In this document: in pieces, positions 1-9,901 of the stretch | Layout: each line of letters opens with the position of its first letter | Numbering within the stretch: position 1 is the first letter of the stretch | Assembly (NCBI RefSeq): GCF_017255295.1 | Contig: NZ_JAFKDE010000014.1 | Coordinates: 27,620 to 91,619, forward strand | Source: Nitratireductor aquimarinus | GTDB taxonomy: Bacteria; Pseudomonadota; Alphaproteobacteria; Rhizobiales; Rhizobiaceae | DNA: 64,000 nt | Reading direction: 5' to 3' | Translations under genes and position numbers: made by a program | The notes under the pieces: generated by a model | Database searches by the model: none | Told to the model about the DNA's origin: nothing | The model's input: the letters and a program-made list of their open reading frames with translations, nothing else

Positions 1-193
1 TGATGGTTCGGCTTTTCGGCAGGGCGAGGAATTCACTTTCCGAAAAGATCGTTTCCTGACCATCTGGGGAAACGACCGAAAGGCTGCCAATACCCCCGGC
101 ATGCGAAGGCTGAACCACAGGTTCGGACAAGGCCTGAACAATGACGAAGAAAATCCCGAAACCCCAAAACAGCCACCGTGAACCCGTATGCAT
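1..193 (-). CDS. partial membrane-anchored or exported protein, possibly molybdopterin-oxidoreductase-like
   Basis: The reading frame starts at an ATG at 193 and stays open to the left edge, giving about 64 residues without a stop. It begins MHTGSRWLFWGFG and has one hydrophobic segment at roughly residues 7-20 that looks like a signal anchor or signal peptide. The segment after it contains SPDGQETIFSESEFLALP. This arrangement, a short beta-strand and then an acidic helix ending in LP, resembles the start of small proteins with an oxidoreductase molybdopterin-binding domain, but too little is visible to be sure. The rest of the gene lies outside the window. Confidence 0.4.
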   Translation of the reverse strand, partial: MHTGSRWLFWGFGIFFVIVQALSEPVVQPSHAGGIGSLSVVSPDGQETIFSESEFLALPKSRTI

Positions 194-458
194 GCATTTC
201 ACTCGTCACAATCAGAACTGATATACCCAATAGCCAAGGTCCCGATTGTTTTCGAGCCAAAATAAAGAGCCAGTATTCCGCGCGCCCCCAGGCAGCACTA
301 CACTTATGGGCATTACCGCCCATGCGCGACCATTCATCGCTAGATCGTCGGCTAAAAACTGCTATCGCCGGAGGGTTTTAGCCCGCGAAGTGATTGCGTT
401 TACACCTGACGGGTCTGCGCTTACTGGCTCTCCATCGATCCATAAGAGCGTCTCCTCG

Positions 459-3400
459 TCAGAACCGAACATTCAGATTCGCCTTGAACCCGTGATCCTG
501 AGCGCCGGCCGCGATCTGGCCCGTGTAGGACAGCCCCAGTGTGGCGTCGGATGTCAGATCGAGATCAAGCCCGGCCTCGATGACAGCGCTGTTGCGGGCA
601 ATTGGTGCGCCGGCAATGGAGAAGGCATCGCTCTCCGAAAAGGCATGGACACTAGTCGGTGTCGTGTCTCCAAAGGCATGGCGCCAGCCGAGCATGCCAT
701 TGAACGTGGCATCCATCGCGCCAAGCGTCACCGCATATTCGCCGCGAAGGCCAAGCGTCGTAAAGGTCACATCGCTGCTGACATGCTGGCCGGTGAGCGC
801 AGCATTACCGCCCGTTTCGGAAAAACCGTTGGTGCGCAGGCTGACATGAGCGAGATTTGCAAAGGGCTCATAGCGCGCGCCATTGCCCATGTCGAAACCG
901 TAGCCGAGTTCACCGAACGCCTGAACGGTTCCGGCCGAATAGCCTGCACTCAGGCTTTCGCGAAGTCCCGGAATGGCAACCGAGCGTTGGGTGTCGATCT
1001 CGTGCCAGCTATAGGCTGCGCCGGTACGGAAGGCGAAGTCTCCCCATTGCGTACCGCCATAAAGGCCGAGATGATAATTCTCGCTCGAGCCAGACGAGGC
1101 ACGGTCTGCGACATCGAACGAGGAATGGCTGTAACCAGCAAGAAGGCCGACCCGCCAGTCACCGAGACGGCCATCCGTGCCAATCAGCAGGCCACCGCTC
1201 TTGCGGTGAAGCGATGCAGCGTTCCCATCGCTGTCGGTCGATCCCCACGAACCGAACCCCTGGCTCCAGAGCGCAGGGCCGGCATGATCGGCGGCAACCA
1301 GCGTCGCCGGGCCACCCGAACCATAGACCAGAACCGGCGTCACTGATGCGCCCACATCGCCAAAGGCCGCGCGGATGCGGTCGTTTATGGCATTGCGAAC
1401 AAAGCGGCTGTCTTCGATCAGAGCGGACTTTGCCGAAGCGTGGATCTCGCCTGACAGAGCGTCGAAGCTTGCACGCACCGTGTCCTCGTCGGTCATGCCG
1501 ATGAGGGCCTGCCAGATGGCGTTGCTCGTGGGCAGCGTGTCTGCGGCTGCAGCCGTCGCGCGCTGGTTCCGTGTCTGGGCGACATCGGCAAATGACGTGT
1601 CATTGCGTGTGAGTTCCAGCGAGATGTCATTGCCATCTCCGCCGGCGTAATCGACCGTTTCGTCAAGAAACAGAAGATTGTTGGTGACGCTGGCGAACGT
1701 GCCGGCCACCGCGCCTGCGCCCTGATTGTCGAGAATGATGTAGGGGCCGTTGAGGATCGGCCAGTCCGCCGCGGTGAGCGGCGTTCCTGTCAACGCAAGC
1801 GTTGCGCCGGAAATGTCCACCGTGCCCTGCACGATCACCTTGTCCGCTGCTGTCGGAGTCACCTCAATGGCCAGCATCCCGTGATTGACATAGTTGCCGG
1901 TAATGGTCTGTACACCGATGGAGTTGCCGGGTGCATGCGTGCCGCCGGCGGTAATCGTCACCGTTGATCCAGCAGCGCCAATGGTGCCCGTTCCACCGAG
2001 CTGGCTGTCCGGACCAAGCATGATCGAGCCGCCGAGCGCACCACCCGCAGCAGTACCAACGATCAGCGACCCGTTAGAGAATGACGTCAATCCGGTAAAG
2101 CCCGAGCTGTCGCCGATCAGTGTCACGGCACCGGACCCGATGACGCTGAAACCGCCTGCGCCAGACAGAACACCAGCATAGTTGGTCGCCGTATTCTGAT
2201 CAAAGTTCAGCGATGCGCCGCTCGCAATATCGACGTCTCCTGCAAAGCGGCCGGCATCCGTCACCAGCCCGCCAGTCTCGACAGACCAGCCGAGCGTGGA
2301 AGCGCCGGACAGCGTCAGAACACCCGCGCCACGCTTGATCATCGCGCCCTCTGTGCCGTTCAGGCTGCCGATGTTCCCCGAAAAGCTTGCATCGCCCGCC
2401 TGGTCGAACACCACGGTCGCGCCGTTGCCGATATCGCCGGAGATCGAGCCCGCGTTTCCGGCCAGCGTTCCGGCCTCGACCAGCGTGTCGCGGTAGCCAT
2501 TGGTTCCACCCAAAACCAGAGTGCCGTCGCCCTTTTTGAGAAGGTCGCCTGTACCGGTGATGTCCTGGGACAGGCTGAACGTGTTGTCTGCATCCGCGAT
2601 GTCGAAACCGCCGCCATCACCGCCAATCAGGATGTCGCGCGCGGTGCCGGTGTAGCCCGTTCCCGTCACTTTCAGCACGCCGCCGTCAAACCTCAGCCCG
2701 CCCGGGGCAGCGCCAAGGTTCTGGTCGGACGCCACCGAAAGGACACCGCCCAGAAGATCGACGCCACCCGAATGGGTGTTGGCGCCACTCAGAACCAGCG
2801 TGCCGCCCCCGGCCTTGCGAACAACCTTGCCCGCTCCGTCCTCAATGATCGAAGCAACCGTCGTCGTCACACCACCATCGATGTTGAATGTGCCGCCACC
2901 GGCAGCGCCGATGGAGAGCGCATCGCCCTGGATGCGGTAGTCATCCGTGGAGAACTGCAACGTATCGAATACCTGCGCGCCCTGAACGGTGACCGTCCCG
3001 GCTGAGCCGGCAAAAACGCCGACTGAACCGCCCCAGCCGGCATTGGCGCTGCCCGTGGCATCGGTCCAGTTGGTCGCGAAGGATTGCCAGACGCCGCTCC
3101 CGCCATCGACCGCGCCATTGGCCGCCGTCCCTGCGCCGTCCCAGAACTGCATGGTCTGGCCTGTGCCAAGAACCGACAGGTTGACCTGACCGGGAATGTC
3201 ATAGCGGATGTCGGGATTGTTAGGGTCTGCCGCGGCAAACCCGCCCGTACCCGTCACCGTTCCGTCGACGAATGCGCCCGATTGCGGGCCGACATATTCG
3301 AACAGGCGATAATAGCCTGCCGCAGCCACGCGGGCATCCAGAGTTCCGTTAAGCGCAAGAGCGCCATTCACTCTGACCAGATCATTCCCCGCACCACCGG

Positions 3401-4880
3401 CAACGCCCGGGCTGTTGAGCTCGAACACGGAAGTCGAGCCTGCATTGAGGGTCAGATCGTTGTTGAAGGTCAGGGTGCCGGGGCTGTTGCCGGCTGCCAG
3501 CGTACCGTCAATGGTGACGGCTCCATTCAACGTGCCCGAGCCGCCCAGCGCCCCATTCATCCCGACATTGACGACACCGCCGAGCGTGCCATTGCCGGCG
3601 GCGTCACCGATCAGCAGCGTGCCGCCGGAGACTGTCGTTGTGCCCGTGAAGGCAGAAGAATCGCCGGTCAGCATGGTCGTGCCGGCAGCATGGTTCACGG
3701 TGTGCGTGCCCGCACCAGAGCTTTCCAGTGCGGCAGAAAAGGTGGTTGCACCGGTATGCTTGAAGTTGAGCGTCCCGCTGCCATCCCCGAAAATGATGTC
3801 ATCCGTCTGCAGAGTGCCGGCGGCCTCCGCCTGACTGCCCAAAGCAGCGCCGACATTGATGACACCGTCAGCAGACAGATCAGAACCCAGGTAAACCACA
3901 CCTGGTCCACTTCCACCTGATCCAGTGTTGGCCGAAACCGTCCCGCCGTCCTTAACGGTCAGCGTACCCTTACCGCGCAGACCGATATCGAGGCTGCCGT
4001 CGTTCACCCACCGGGAGCCCGCCCCAGACACAGTGACAATGCTCTCAGAGCCGAAGCTGGTTCCGATGTAGCCGTTTGTGTTTTCAACGGCACCGCCGAG
4101 ATCTATGTCCAGCGTTCCATTGCCATCGAAACCGACATAGAGTTCGTCGCTGTTCTTCCAGATGGAGCCATCCCCGGACACGGTAGCGGTTCCCTCGGAG
4201 CCGGTGCTTTTACCGATTTCACCGAGTGTGTTCTTGACGATCCCACCGTCCTCAATGGTCAGCGTCCCGGTGCCCGCTTCGCCGACAAAAAGCCTGTCTG
4301 TCATTGTCCAGGTCGATGCCGGGCCGCCGGAACTCTTTCCGGACACTTCAGCGCTACCCGACACGCCAGAAGCGAAACCGATCACGCCGCGTTCACTTGA
4401 AACCGTACCACCGTCCTCAACCGTCAGCATTCCCCTACTGTTGAAACCAACATAGAGGTCGTCATTGTTCTTCCACTTGGATCGGCTGCCTGTGATAGGG
4501 CTTTCTCCCGATACACGAACACTGCTTCCAGTTGCGGCCGTGCCGAAACCGATAAAGCCGCCGTCGTTTATGACCGAGCCACCATTCAGAATATTCAGCG
4601 AACCAGTACCAGTCCATCCGACATGGATGTCGCCGGCGATTCCCCAGGAGCCGACAGGTACTGGGATAGAGGGATTAACGCTGCCGGTGGTTGAGACGAA
4701 CTGAGCCTGAGCGGCCCCGGTTGCGCTCAGCACGGCAAGAATGCTGCACAGCGCTGTCGACAGATAAAGAGAAGGGCGCAGTCCCCGCAAGACTCTGCAA
4801 CCGAATTCCTTCCGCGCCTGTCCCTCGTACACCGGATTTCCTTCCCTCAATGCCATGCACGGCATGATTTTCCGCATCAA
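459..4880 (-). CDS. autotransporter (type V secretion) with repeat passenger
   Basis: This 1473-residue protein should be secreted across both membranes through its own C-terminal beta-barrel. The N-terminus has a long signal region whose hydrophobic core lies near residues 38-56 and ends AAQAQ, a good signal-peptidase site. Residues about 85-340 hold roughly five tandem units built around GTGTLTIEDGG and a following IG...GS.G..TVSG strand. The middle has glycine-rich strands with LTLNAGST and VLSGANT motifs, typical of autotransporter-associated beta-strand repeats that form a beta-helix. The barrel begins near residue 1205 (LWSQGFGSWG) and the protein ends in phenylalanine (NLNVRF), as the BAM insertion signal requires. 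No protease or lipase motif was seen, so adhesion is the likely role. A later methionine could be the true start, but the long N-terminal extension is common in this class. Confidence 0.9.
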   Translation of the reverse strand: MMRKIMPCMALREGNPVYEGQARKEFGCRVLRGLRPSLYLSTALCSILAVLSATGAAQAQFVSTTGSVNPSIPVPVGSWGIAGDIHVGWTGTGSLNILNGGSVINDGGFIGFGTAATGSSVRVSGESPITGSRSKWKNNDDLYVGFNSRGMLTVEDGGTVSSERGVIGFASGVSGSAEVSGKSSGGPASTWTMTDRLFVGEAGTGTLTIEDGGIVKNTLGEIGKSTGSEGTATVSGDGSIWKNSDELYVGFDGNGTLDIDLGGAVENTNGYIGTSFGSESIVTVSGAGSRWVNDGSLDIGLRGKGTLTVKDGGTVSANTGSGGSGPGVVYLGSDLSADGVINVGAALGSQAEAAGTLQTDDIIFGDGSGTLNFKHTGATTFSAALESSGAGTHTVNHAAGTTMLTGDSSAFTGTTTVSGGTLLIGDAAGNGTLGGVVNVGMNGALGGSGTLNGAVTIDGTLAAGNSPGTLTFNNDLTLNAGSTSVFELNSPGVAGGAGNDLVRVNGALALNGTLDARVAAAGYYRLFEYVGPQSGAFVDGTVTGTGGFAAADPNNPDIRYDIPGQVNLSVLGTGQTMQFWDGAGTAANGAVDGGSGVWQSFATNWTDATGSANAGWGGSVGVFAGSAGTVTVQGAQVFDTLQFSTDDYRIQGDALSIGAAGGGTFNIDGGVTTTVASIIEDGAGKVVRKAGGGTLVLSGANTHSGGVDLLGGVLSVASDQNLGAAPGGLRFDGGVLKVTGTGYTGTARDILIGGDGGGFDIADADNTFSLSQDITGTGDLLKKGDGTLVLGGTNGYRDTLVEAGTLAGNAGSISGDIGNGATVVFDQAGDASFSGNIGSLNGTEGAMIKRGAGVLTLSGASTLGWSVETGGLVTDAGRFAGDVDIASGASLNFDQNTATNYAGVLSGAGGFSVIGSGAVTLIGDSSGFTGLTSFSNGSLIVGTAAGGALGGSIMLGPDSQLGGTGTIGAAGSTVTITAGGTHAPGNSIGVQTITGNYVNHGMLAIEVTPTAADKVIVQGTVDISGATLALTGTPLTAADWPILNGPYIILDNQGAGAVAGTFASVTNNLLFLDETVDYAGGDGNDISLELTRNDTSFADVAQTRNQRATAAAADTLPTSNAIWQALIGMTDEDTVRASFDALSGEIHASAKSALIEDSRFVRNAINDRIRAAFGDVGASVTPVLVYGSGGPATLVAADHAGPALWSQGFGSWGSTDSDGNAASLHRKSGGLLIGTDGRLGDWRVGLLAGYSHSSFDVADRASSGSSENYHLGLYGGTQWGDFAFRTGAAYSWHEIDTQRSVAIPGLRESLSAGYSAGTVQAFGELGYGFDMGNGARYEPFANLAHVSLRTNGFSETGGNAALTGQHVSSDVTFTTLGLRGEYAVTLGAMDATFNGMLGWRHAFGDTTPTSVHAFSESDAFSIAGAPIARNSAVIEAGLDLDLTSDATLGLSYTGQIAAGAQDHGFKANLNVRF

Positions 4881-5195
4881 TGCCTGGTACTTCCAATCAG
4901 CACCGTCAGCGTTACTGCCGCAGAAAGAAGGTCGGCTTCAATTCCCGTATATAGGGGGGGGACCGCAGTTGGAGCATCCCAACCCATTGGGTCGGGTGGC
5001 TCTGTCCATGGGACTTCATAACCAGTCCCGACATTCGCGGATTTGGAGTTCCGGTGGCACCACCACGGCGCACCGTTGGGCTCTACTGCCGCATTACTTG
5101 AAAACCGCTTTTGAGCTCAGTATCGATGGCGGCAGACTTATAGGCGTGAATTGCCCTGAGCCTTCCAGACATTGGTACAACGAACCCCTTGGCCG
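4881..5195. other. intergenic region with an 8-G tract upstream of the autotransporter
   Basis: No gene was found here. The stretch should carry the promoter of the leftward autotransporter gene. It contains a run of eight G at 4954-4961, about 75 bases upstream of the start codon, next to the AT-rich TATATA on the leftward strand. The right part lies downstream of the GntR gene and shows no obvious strong terminator. Confidence 0.4.
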
Positions 5196-5975
5196 CTACC
5201 CCTTCCGGCGAATTTCGGCCCGTTCCAGCATGTAGCACTCCGCTGCTTCCATGTGGTCGCGCATGATCTGCGCGGCCCGCTCGCCGTCGCCGGCCTTGAT
5301 CGCCCGCATCAGGCTAATCTGATAATGCAGGCCCGCCTCGCGCAGCGCCGGGTTCGGCTCCTTGTAGATCGCCCGGCACACGGTCATGTCGCGCAGAAGG
5401 CTGACAAGGAAAATGCAATTGAAGCCGAGCAGCGCGTTTTCTGCGTGGCGCGCAAGCTCGACGTGAAAGTCGAGTTCGGCGAGACGCTGCCGGTATTCCT
5501 CTTCCGCCGTCTCCGGTTCCGCCTCATAGAGTCGGATCTTGGCCTGCAGCGCGGTGAACGCCTCGGGCGAAAGACGCCCGGCGACACTCGCTGCAAGCTG
5601 CGGTTCAAGAACCTTGCGGATCGCATAGATCTCCGCGATGGACGGTGGCTTGAACAGGAAGAGATTGTCGAGTAGCCGGATTGCCTGATCGGCGCCGACA
5701 GTGGAGACAAACACGCCGCCGCCCGGTCCAGTCTTGCTGACAACGAGCCCCTGAAACTCAAGTATCTTCTGGGCTTCGCGCAGCGTTCCGCGTGATGCTT
5801 CCTGCGTTTCCGGCAACAGCCATTCATGCGGGATGCGGTCGCCGGGTCGGAGCCCATGCGTGACGATCATCTCGCGTATGCGGTCGGCGATGATGTCCGG
5901 TCGCTTGCGGCGTTTGAGCACCGTTGAAAGCTGCGACGCCTCTGGAGCCGGTGGCGGACTGCTGCGGTCAGGCAT
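5196..5975 (-). CDS. GntR-family regulator, FadR/FCD subgroup
   Basis: A 259-residue DNA-binding regulator. The N-terminal winged helix includes RPDIIADRIREMIV and the recognition region EASRGTLREAQKIL, followed by the wing ending in GPGGGVFVS. The rest is all-helical and fits the FCD ligand domain, including the ERAAQIMRDHMEAAE helix near the C-terminus. I chose the ATG at 5975, not the longer frame, because it overlaps the stop of the upstream ABC ATPase gene by 8 bases (ATGCCTGA), a usual sign of translational coupling. As the last gene of the transporter operon it probably controls that operon in response to the transported compound. The palindrome at 11684-11697 is a candidate operator. 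Confidence 0.9.
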   Translation of the reverse strand: MPDRSSPPPAPEASQLSTVLKRRKRPDIIADRIREMIVTHGLRPGDRIPHEWLLPETQEASRGTLREAQKILEFQGLVVSKTGPGGGVFVSTVGADQAIRLLDNLFLFKPPSIAEIYAIRKVLEPQLAASVAGRLSPEAFTALQAKIRLYEAEPETAEEEYRQRLAELDFHVELARHAENALLGFNCIFLVSLLRDMTVCRAIYKEPNPALREAGLHYQISLMRAIKAGDGERAAQIMRDHMEAAECYMLERAEIRRKG

Positions 5976-6960
5976 CCTCGTTCTCTTCGACGGGGTGATG
6001 GCACGCCGCCATATGCCCCGGATGACCGGGCGCGGCCTCGAGTGGTGGTTGCTCCGATTTGCATCGGTCGGTTCCGCGCGGGCAACGGGCAAAGAACGCA
6101 CAGCCCTGCGGTGGATCATACGGATCCGGCAATTCTGTATTCGCATCTTCCGGGATGAGCGACCGCTTTCCCGGAACCGGTGCCGATTTCAACAGAAGAT
6201 GCGTATAGGGATGCCGTGGTGCCGAAAAGATGCGCTCTGACGCCCCGAGTTCGGCAAGCCGGCCGAAATAGAGCACCGCCACCCGGTCACTGACGCTTTC
6301 GATCACCGAAAGATCGTGACTGATGAAGACATAGGTGAGGCCGAACGTCTTCTTGAGGTCGTCGAGGATGTTCAGAACCTGCGCCTGCACCGAAACGTCA
6401 AGCGCGGAAACCGGCTCATCAAGGACGATCAGTTCGGGGTCGGCGGCCAGCGCACGGGCGATGCCGATACGCTGCGCCTGCCCGCCTGAAAACTCGTGCG
6501 GGTAGCGCTCCAGAAACTCCGGCGCGAGATTGACCGCTTCCATCAGCTCACGCAGGCGCTTTTCGCGCGCCCCGCGGTCCAGTCCGAGCAGGTGTTTGAG
6601 CGGCGCTTCCAGAATGGTGCGGATCGTCTTGCGCGGATTGAGCGATGCGACGGGGTCCTGAAAGACATACTGCACGCGCTGCGCAAGCTTCTGCGGATCG
6701 CGTCTGGCTTCGGCAACCAGATCCATCCCGTCGAAGGTGATCGCACCGCTGGTGGGCGTATCGAGACCGACGATCAGACGCGCGAGTGTGGACTTGCCGC
6801 AACCAGATTCCCCGACAATGCCGAGCGTCTCGCCCCTGCGCACATCGAACGATATGCCCTGCACCGCATGCACCGCCGGCAGGGATTTTCCGAACAACGT
6901 GCGGCCACCGCCAAAAACCCGCTCCGCAGTGTCGATTTCCAGAAGGGGCGTGTCAGTCAT
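5968..6960 (-). CDS. ABC transporter ATPase, oligopeptide/dipeptide type (DppF/OppF-like)
   Basis: A 330-residue cytoplasmic ATPase that energises peptide-type uptake. It shows Walker A GESGCGKST, the signature [15 protein letters not shown], Walker B LIVLDEP and the switch region FISHDLSV. The C-terminal tail GCAFFARCPRGTDRC belongs to the oligopeptide/dipeptide transporter C-terminal domain. The start at 6960 was chosen because its ATG overlaps the stop of the fused permease-ATPase gene by 8 bases; an upstream extension in the same frame lacks family similarity. The gene sits between the fused subunit and the GntR regulator in one leftward operon. Substrate cannot be read from the sequence. 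Confidence 0.93.
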   Translation of the reverse strand: MTDTPLLEIDTAERVFGGGRTLFGKSLPAVHAVQGISFDVRRGETLGIVGESGCGKSTLARLIVGLDTPTSGAITFDGMDLVAEARRDPQKLAQRVQYVFQDPVASLNPRKTIRTILEAPLKHLLGLDRGAREKRLRELMEAVNLAPEFLERYPHEFSGGQAQRIGIARALAADPELIVLDEPVSALDVSVQAQVLNILDDLKKTFGLTYVFISHDLSVIESVSDRVAVLYFGRLAELGASERIFSAPRHPYTHLLLKSAPVPGKRSLIPEDANTELPDPYDPPQGCAFFARCPRGTDRCKSEQPPLEAAPGHPGHMAACHHPVEENEDA

Positions 6961-8890
6961 CGGCGGTCTCCCCGGTAAGTGGGTAGAGGCAGCGCACGGC
7001 CTGCGTATCGCCAAGGCTGGAAAGTGCGATGTGCCCCCTGCGGCAATCGGGCTTCACCCGGGGGCAGCGTGCTGCGAAGGCACAGCCCGGCGGCAGATCG
7101 TTGACCACCGGCGGGCGCCCCTCGATCGCGTCGAGCCTCCGGCCGGGCTCGCCCAGAACCGGCACGCAGTCGATCAGCTTGCGGGTGTAGGGATGCGCCG
7201 GCGCATTGAGCACCTCTTCCGTCGTGCCCGTTTCGACGATGCGTCCCGCATACATGACGGCAACCCGGTCGCAGACGGCCGACACGACCCCGAAATCATG
7301 GGTGATGAACAGGATCGCCGCGTTGCTTTCCCGCCTCAGCGTGTCCATCAGCGAGAGGATCTGCGCCTGCACGGTCACGTCCAGCGCCGTTGTCGGCTCG
7401 TCGGCGATGATGATCTTGGCGTCATTGGCGAGCGCCATGGCAATGCAGACGCGCTGCCGCATGCCGCCGGAAAGCTCATGCGGATAGACCTTCAGTCGCT
7501 CCGCCGGATTGGTGATGCGCACCAGACGCAGCAGCTCCTCGGCGCGCGCATCCGCCTCCGACCGCCGGATCGGCCGGTGCGCCATGATCGCCTCCGTAAG
7601 CTGGTCGCCAATGGTGAACAGCGGGTGCAGGGTGGACAGCGGGTCCTGAAACACATGGGAGACATCCGCGCCGCGCAACGCGCGGATGCGCTCATCGCTG
7701 ACGGCGAAAAGATCTTCACCGTCGAGCCAGGCGGCCCCGCCCGTGATGCGGCCGGGCGGTGTCGGCACCAGCCCCATGAGCGACATGGCCGTCACCGATT
7801 TGCCCGAACCGGATTCACCGACAATGCCAAGGCATTCGCCCTGCTTCAGGTGCAGATCGATGCCGCCCACCGCGCGATAGACGTCGCCGCCGATGTGAAA
7901 CTCCGTGTTCAGATCCGCCACTTCCAAAACGCTGTCGCCATGGGTCCGGGTTTCGGGCACCGTGCGGCGCTCAACGGCTGTGCGGGCCACGGGCCGCGTG
8001 AGCGCACCCGATTTCAGCCGCGGGTCGAGCACGTCACGCACGCCATCGCCCAGCAGATTGATGCTCATGACCAGCGCAAAAATCATCAGGCCGGGAATGA
8101 TCGACACATGCGGCGCGGTGAAGAGGATCTTGCGGCCCTCGCCCAGCATCGAGCCGAGATCGGCCTGCGGCGGCTGCGCGCCGAGCCCGAGGAAGGACAG
8201 GCCGGCCGTTTCGAGGATCATCCAGCCAATGGTGGTCGACATGGTGATGATGATCACCGGCAGCACGTTGGGCAGGATCTCGCCAAACAGAATGCCCGCA
8301 TTCGACTTGCCCGAAAGACGCGCTGCATCGACGAATTCGCGCCGCGACAGGCCGATGGTGATGCCGCGAATGTTGCGCGCGAAGAAAGGGATGTTCACCA
8401 CAGCGATGGCGTAGAGCGCATTGAGCAGACCCGGCCCGAGCGCCGCCACGATGGCAAGTGCCAGCAGGATGTAGGGAAACGCCATCACCATGTCGATGCC
8501 GCGCATCAGGAAGGCGTCCACGCGCCCGCCCGCATAGCCTGCAACAAGCCCGATGAGCGAACCGAAGAAGGCGGCGATCAGTGTGGCCGAGATGCCCACG
8601 GCAAGGCTGACGCGCGTGCCCCAGACAAGCCGCGAGAGGATATCGCGCCCGAGCGCATCCGTGCCAAGCAGGTGCCCTTCCGTGAGCGGGCGCAACAGCC
8701 TGTCGGCAGGCGCTGTCGCGTCGGGGTCGGGCAGCGGCAGGAGCGGCGCCAGAAGCGCGGCCGCGATGATCAACACCAGCAGCACCAGCCCGGAAGCCGC
8801 AAGCGTGTTGTTGAGAAGCAGACGGATCGGACCAGGACGGCCTGCCCCGCGCGCCCTGCCCTTCGCTGCGGTGGAAACGGCTTCACTCAT
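6953..8890 (-). CDS. fused ABC permease-ATPase (DppC-DppD fusion), peptide type
   Basis: A 645-residue fusion of two normally separate subunits. Residues about 1-290 form a DppC-type inner-membrane permease with several hydrophobic helices and the EAA-like loop EFVDAARLSGKSNAGILFGE. Residues about 315-645 form a DppD-type ATPase with Walker A GESGSGKS, signature LSGGMRQR, Walker B IIIADEPT and the C-terminal segment GCAFAARCPRVKPDC. There is no stop or frame break at the join, and fused proteins of this kind are known in alphaproteobacteria, so it looks like a working gene. Its start overlaps the stop of the DppB-type permease gene by one base. It should pair with the DppF-type ATPase downstream. 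Confidence 0.93.
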   Translation of the reverse strand: MSEAVSTAAKGRARGAGRPGPIRLLLNNTLAASGLVLLVLIIAAALLAPLLPLPDPDATAPADRLLRPLTEGHLLGTDALGRDILSRLVWGTRVSLAVGISATLIAAFFGSLIGLVAGYAGGRVDAFLMRGIDMVMAFPYILLALAIVAALGPGLLNALYAIAVVNIPFFARNIRGITIGLSRREFVDAARLSGKSNAGILFGEILPNVLPVIIITMSTTIGWMILETAGLSFLGLGAQPPQADLGSMLGEGRKILFTAPHVSIIPGLMIFALVMSINLLGDGVRDVLDPRLKSGALTRPVARTAVERRTVPETRTHGDSVLEVADLNTEFHIGGDVYRAVGGIDLHLKQGECLGIVGESGSGKSVTAMSLMGLVPTPPGRITGGAAWLDGEDLFAVSDERIRALRGADVSHVFQDPLSTLHPLFTIGDQLTEAIMAHRPIRRSEADARAEELLRLVRITNPAERLKVYPHELSGGMRQRVCIAMALANDAKIIIADEPTTALDVTVQAQILSLMDTLRRESNAAILFITHDFGVVSAVCDRVAVMYAGRIVETGTTEEVLNAPAHPYTRKLIDCVPVLGEPGRRLDAIEGRPPVVNDLPPGCAFAARCPRVKPDCRRGHIALSSLGDTQAVRCLYPLTGETADD

Positions 8891-9834
8891 CAGCGCAACC
8901 TCGGATCAAGAAGCGTCTGCACCACATCGGCAGCCAGATTGAAGAGAACATAGGCGGCGGCCACCACCAGAACCCCGCCCTGCACCAGAAGCAGATCGCG
9001 GGTGGAAATGGCGTTGACCAGCATCGAACCGATGCCCGGCCACTGGAACACGGTTTCGATATAGACCGCACCGCCGAGCACGAACCCGGCCTGAATGCCG
9101 ATTACCGGAATGACACTGACAAGTGCGGCCTTGAAGGCGTGACGGTAAATCACGCGCCTTTCGCTCAGCCCCTTGGCGCGCGCGGTGCGAATGTAGTCCT
9201 GCCGCAGCACTTCAAGCATGGCCGTGCGGGTCAGCCGCGCGATAACGCCGGTGGCGACGACCGCCAGCGTCAGCGCCGGCAAAAACAGGTGATGAAGCAG
9301 GTCCGGTAGATCGCCGCCACCATAAATGGCGTACATGCCACTGGCGGGGAACAGCCGGATCTTGACGGCGAACGCCAGGATGAGAAGCAGGCCGAGCCAG
9401 AAGGACGGTATCGAAATGCCGATCAGCACCAGAACCGTGATCACCTTGTCTGCCAGACCATACTGGCGCACGGCCGAGACGACGCCCGCCAGAAGCCCAA
9501 GGATCGAGCACAGCACCAGCGCCGTGCCGGCCAGGATCAGCGTGGCCGAGAAACGCTCAAGCACCTCGTCCAGCACCGGTCGGTTGAGCGCATAGGAGCG
9601 TCCGAGATCGCCCTGAAGAAGGTTCCCGAGCCAGATCAGATATTGCTGGGGCAGTGGCTTGTCGAGGCCGAGATCGGCATTGATCCTGGCCACGTTCTCC
9701 GGCGTCGCATAGGAACCGAGAATGGCCGTTGCCGGGTCGCCGGGGATCATCGCCATGATCAGGAAGACGATGATCGAAAGTCCGAACAGGACAGGGATGG
9801 CGGCAAGGAGGCGCTTGGCTATGTAGGCTGCCAT
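8890..9834 (-). CDS. ABC transporter permease, DppB type
   Basis: A 314-residue inner-membrane permease of the binding-protein-dependent peptide/nickel family. It starts MAAYIAKRLLAAIPVLFG, the usual first helix of DppB proteins, and continues with IPGDPATAI. The cytoplasmic EAA loop is seen as DYIRTARAKGLSERRVIYRH. About six membrane segments can be counted. It lies between the binding-protein gene (10069-11625) and the fused permease-ATPase, and should form a heterodimer with the permease half of the fusion. The gap to the binding-protein gene holds a long inverted repeat. Confidence 0.93.
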   Translation of the reverse strand: MAAYIAKRLLAAIPVLFGLSIIVFLIMAMIPGDPATAILGSYATPENVARINADLGLDKPLPQQYLIWLGNLLQGDLGRSYALNRPVLDEVLERFSATLILAGTALVLCSILGLLAGVVSAVRQYGLADKVITVLVLIGISIPSFWLGLLLILAFAVKIRLFPASGMYAIYGGGDLPDLLHHLFLPALTLAVVATGVIARLTRTAMLEVLRQDYIRTARAKGLSERRVIYRHAFKAALVSVIPVIGIQAGFVLGGAVYIETVFQWPGIGSMLVNAISTRDLLLVQGGVLVVAAAYVLFNLAADVVQTLLDPRLR

Positions 9835-9901
9835 GGCTGGGGCCTCGTTTCAGATTCGGTTATGGGCGCGGTTCGCCTTTGGTCCGGTGCCCTGCATGCC
9901 A

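Noticed and set aside
33..323. 96-codon frame at the left edge
   Set aside because: It overlaps, in another frame, the better-supported partial gene starting at 193, which has a hydrophobic N-terminus and sensible composition.
6737..8953. 738-codon open frame on the + strand opposite the ABC genes
   Set aside because: It is antisense to two clear ABC transporter genes, has no family motif and shows the histidine/arginine-rich composition of shadow frames in GC-rich DNA.
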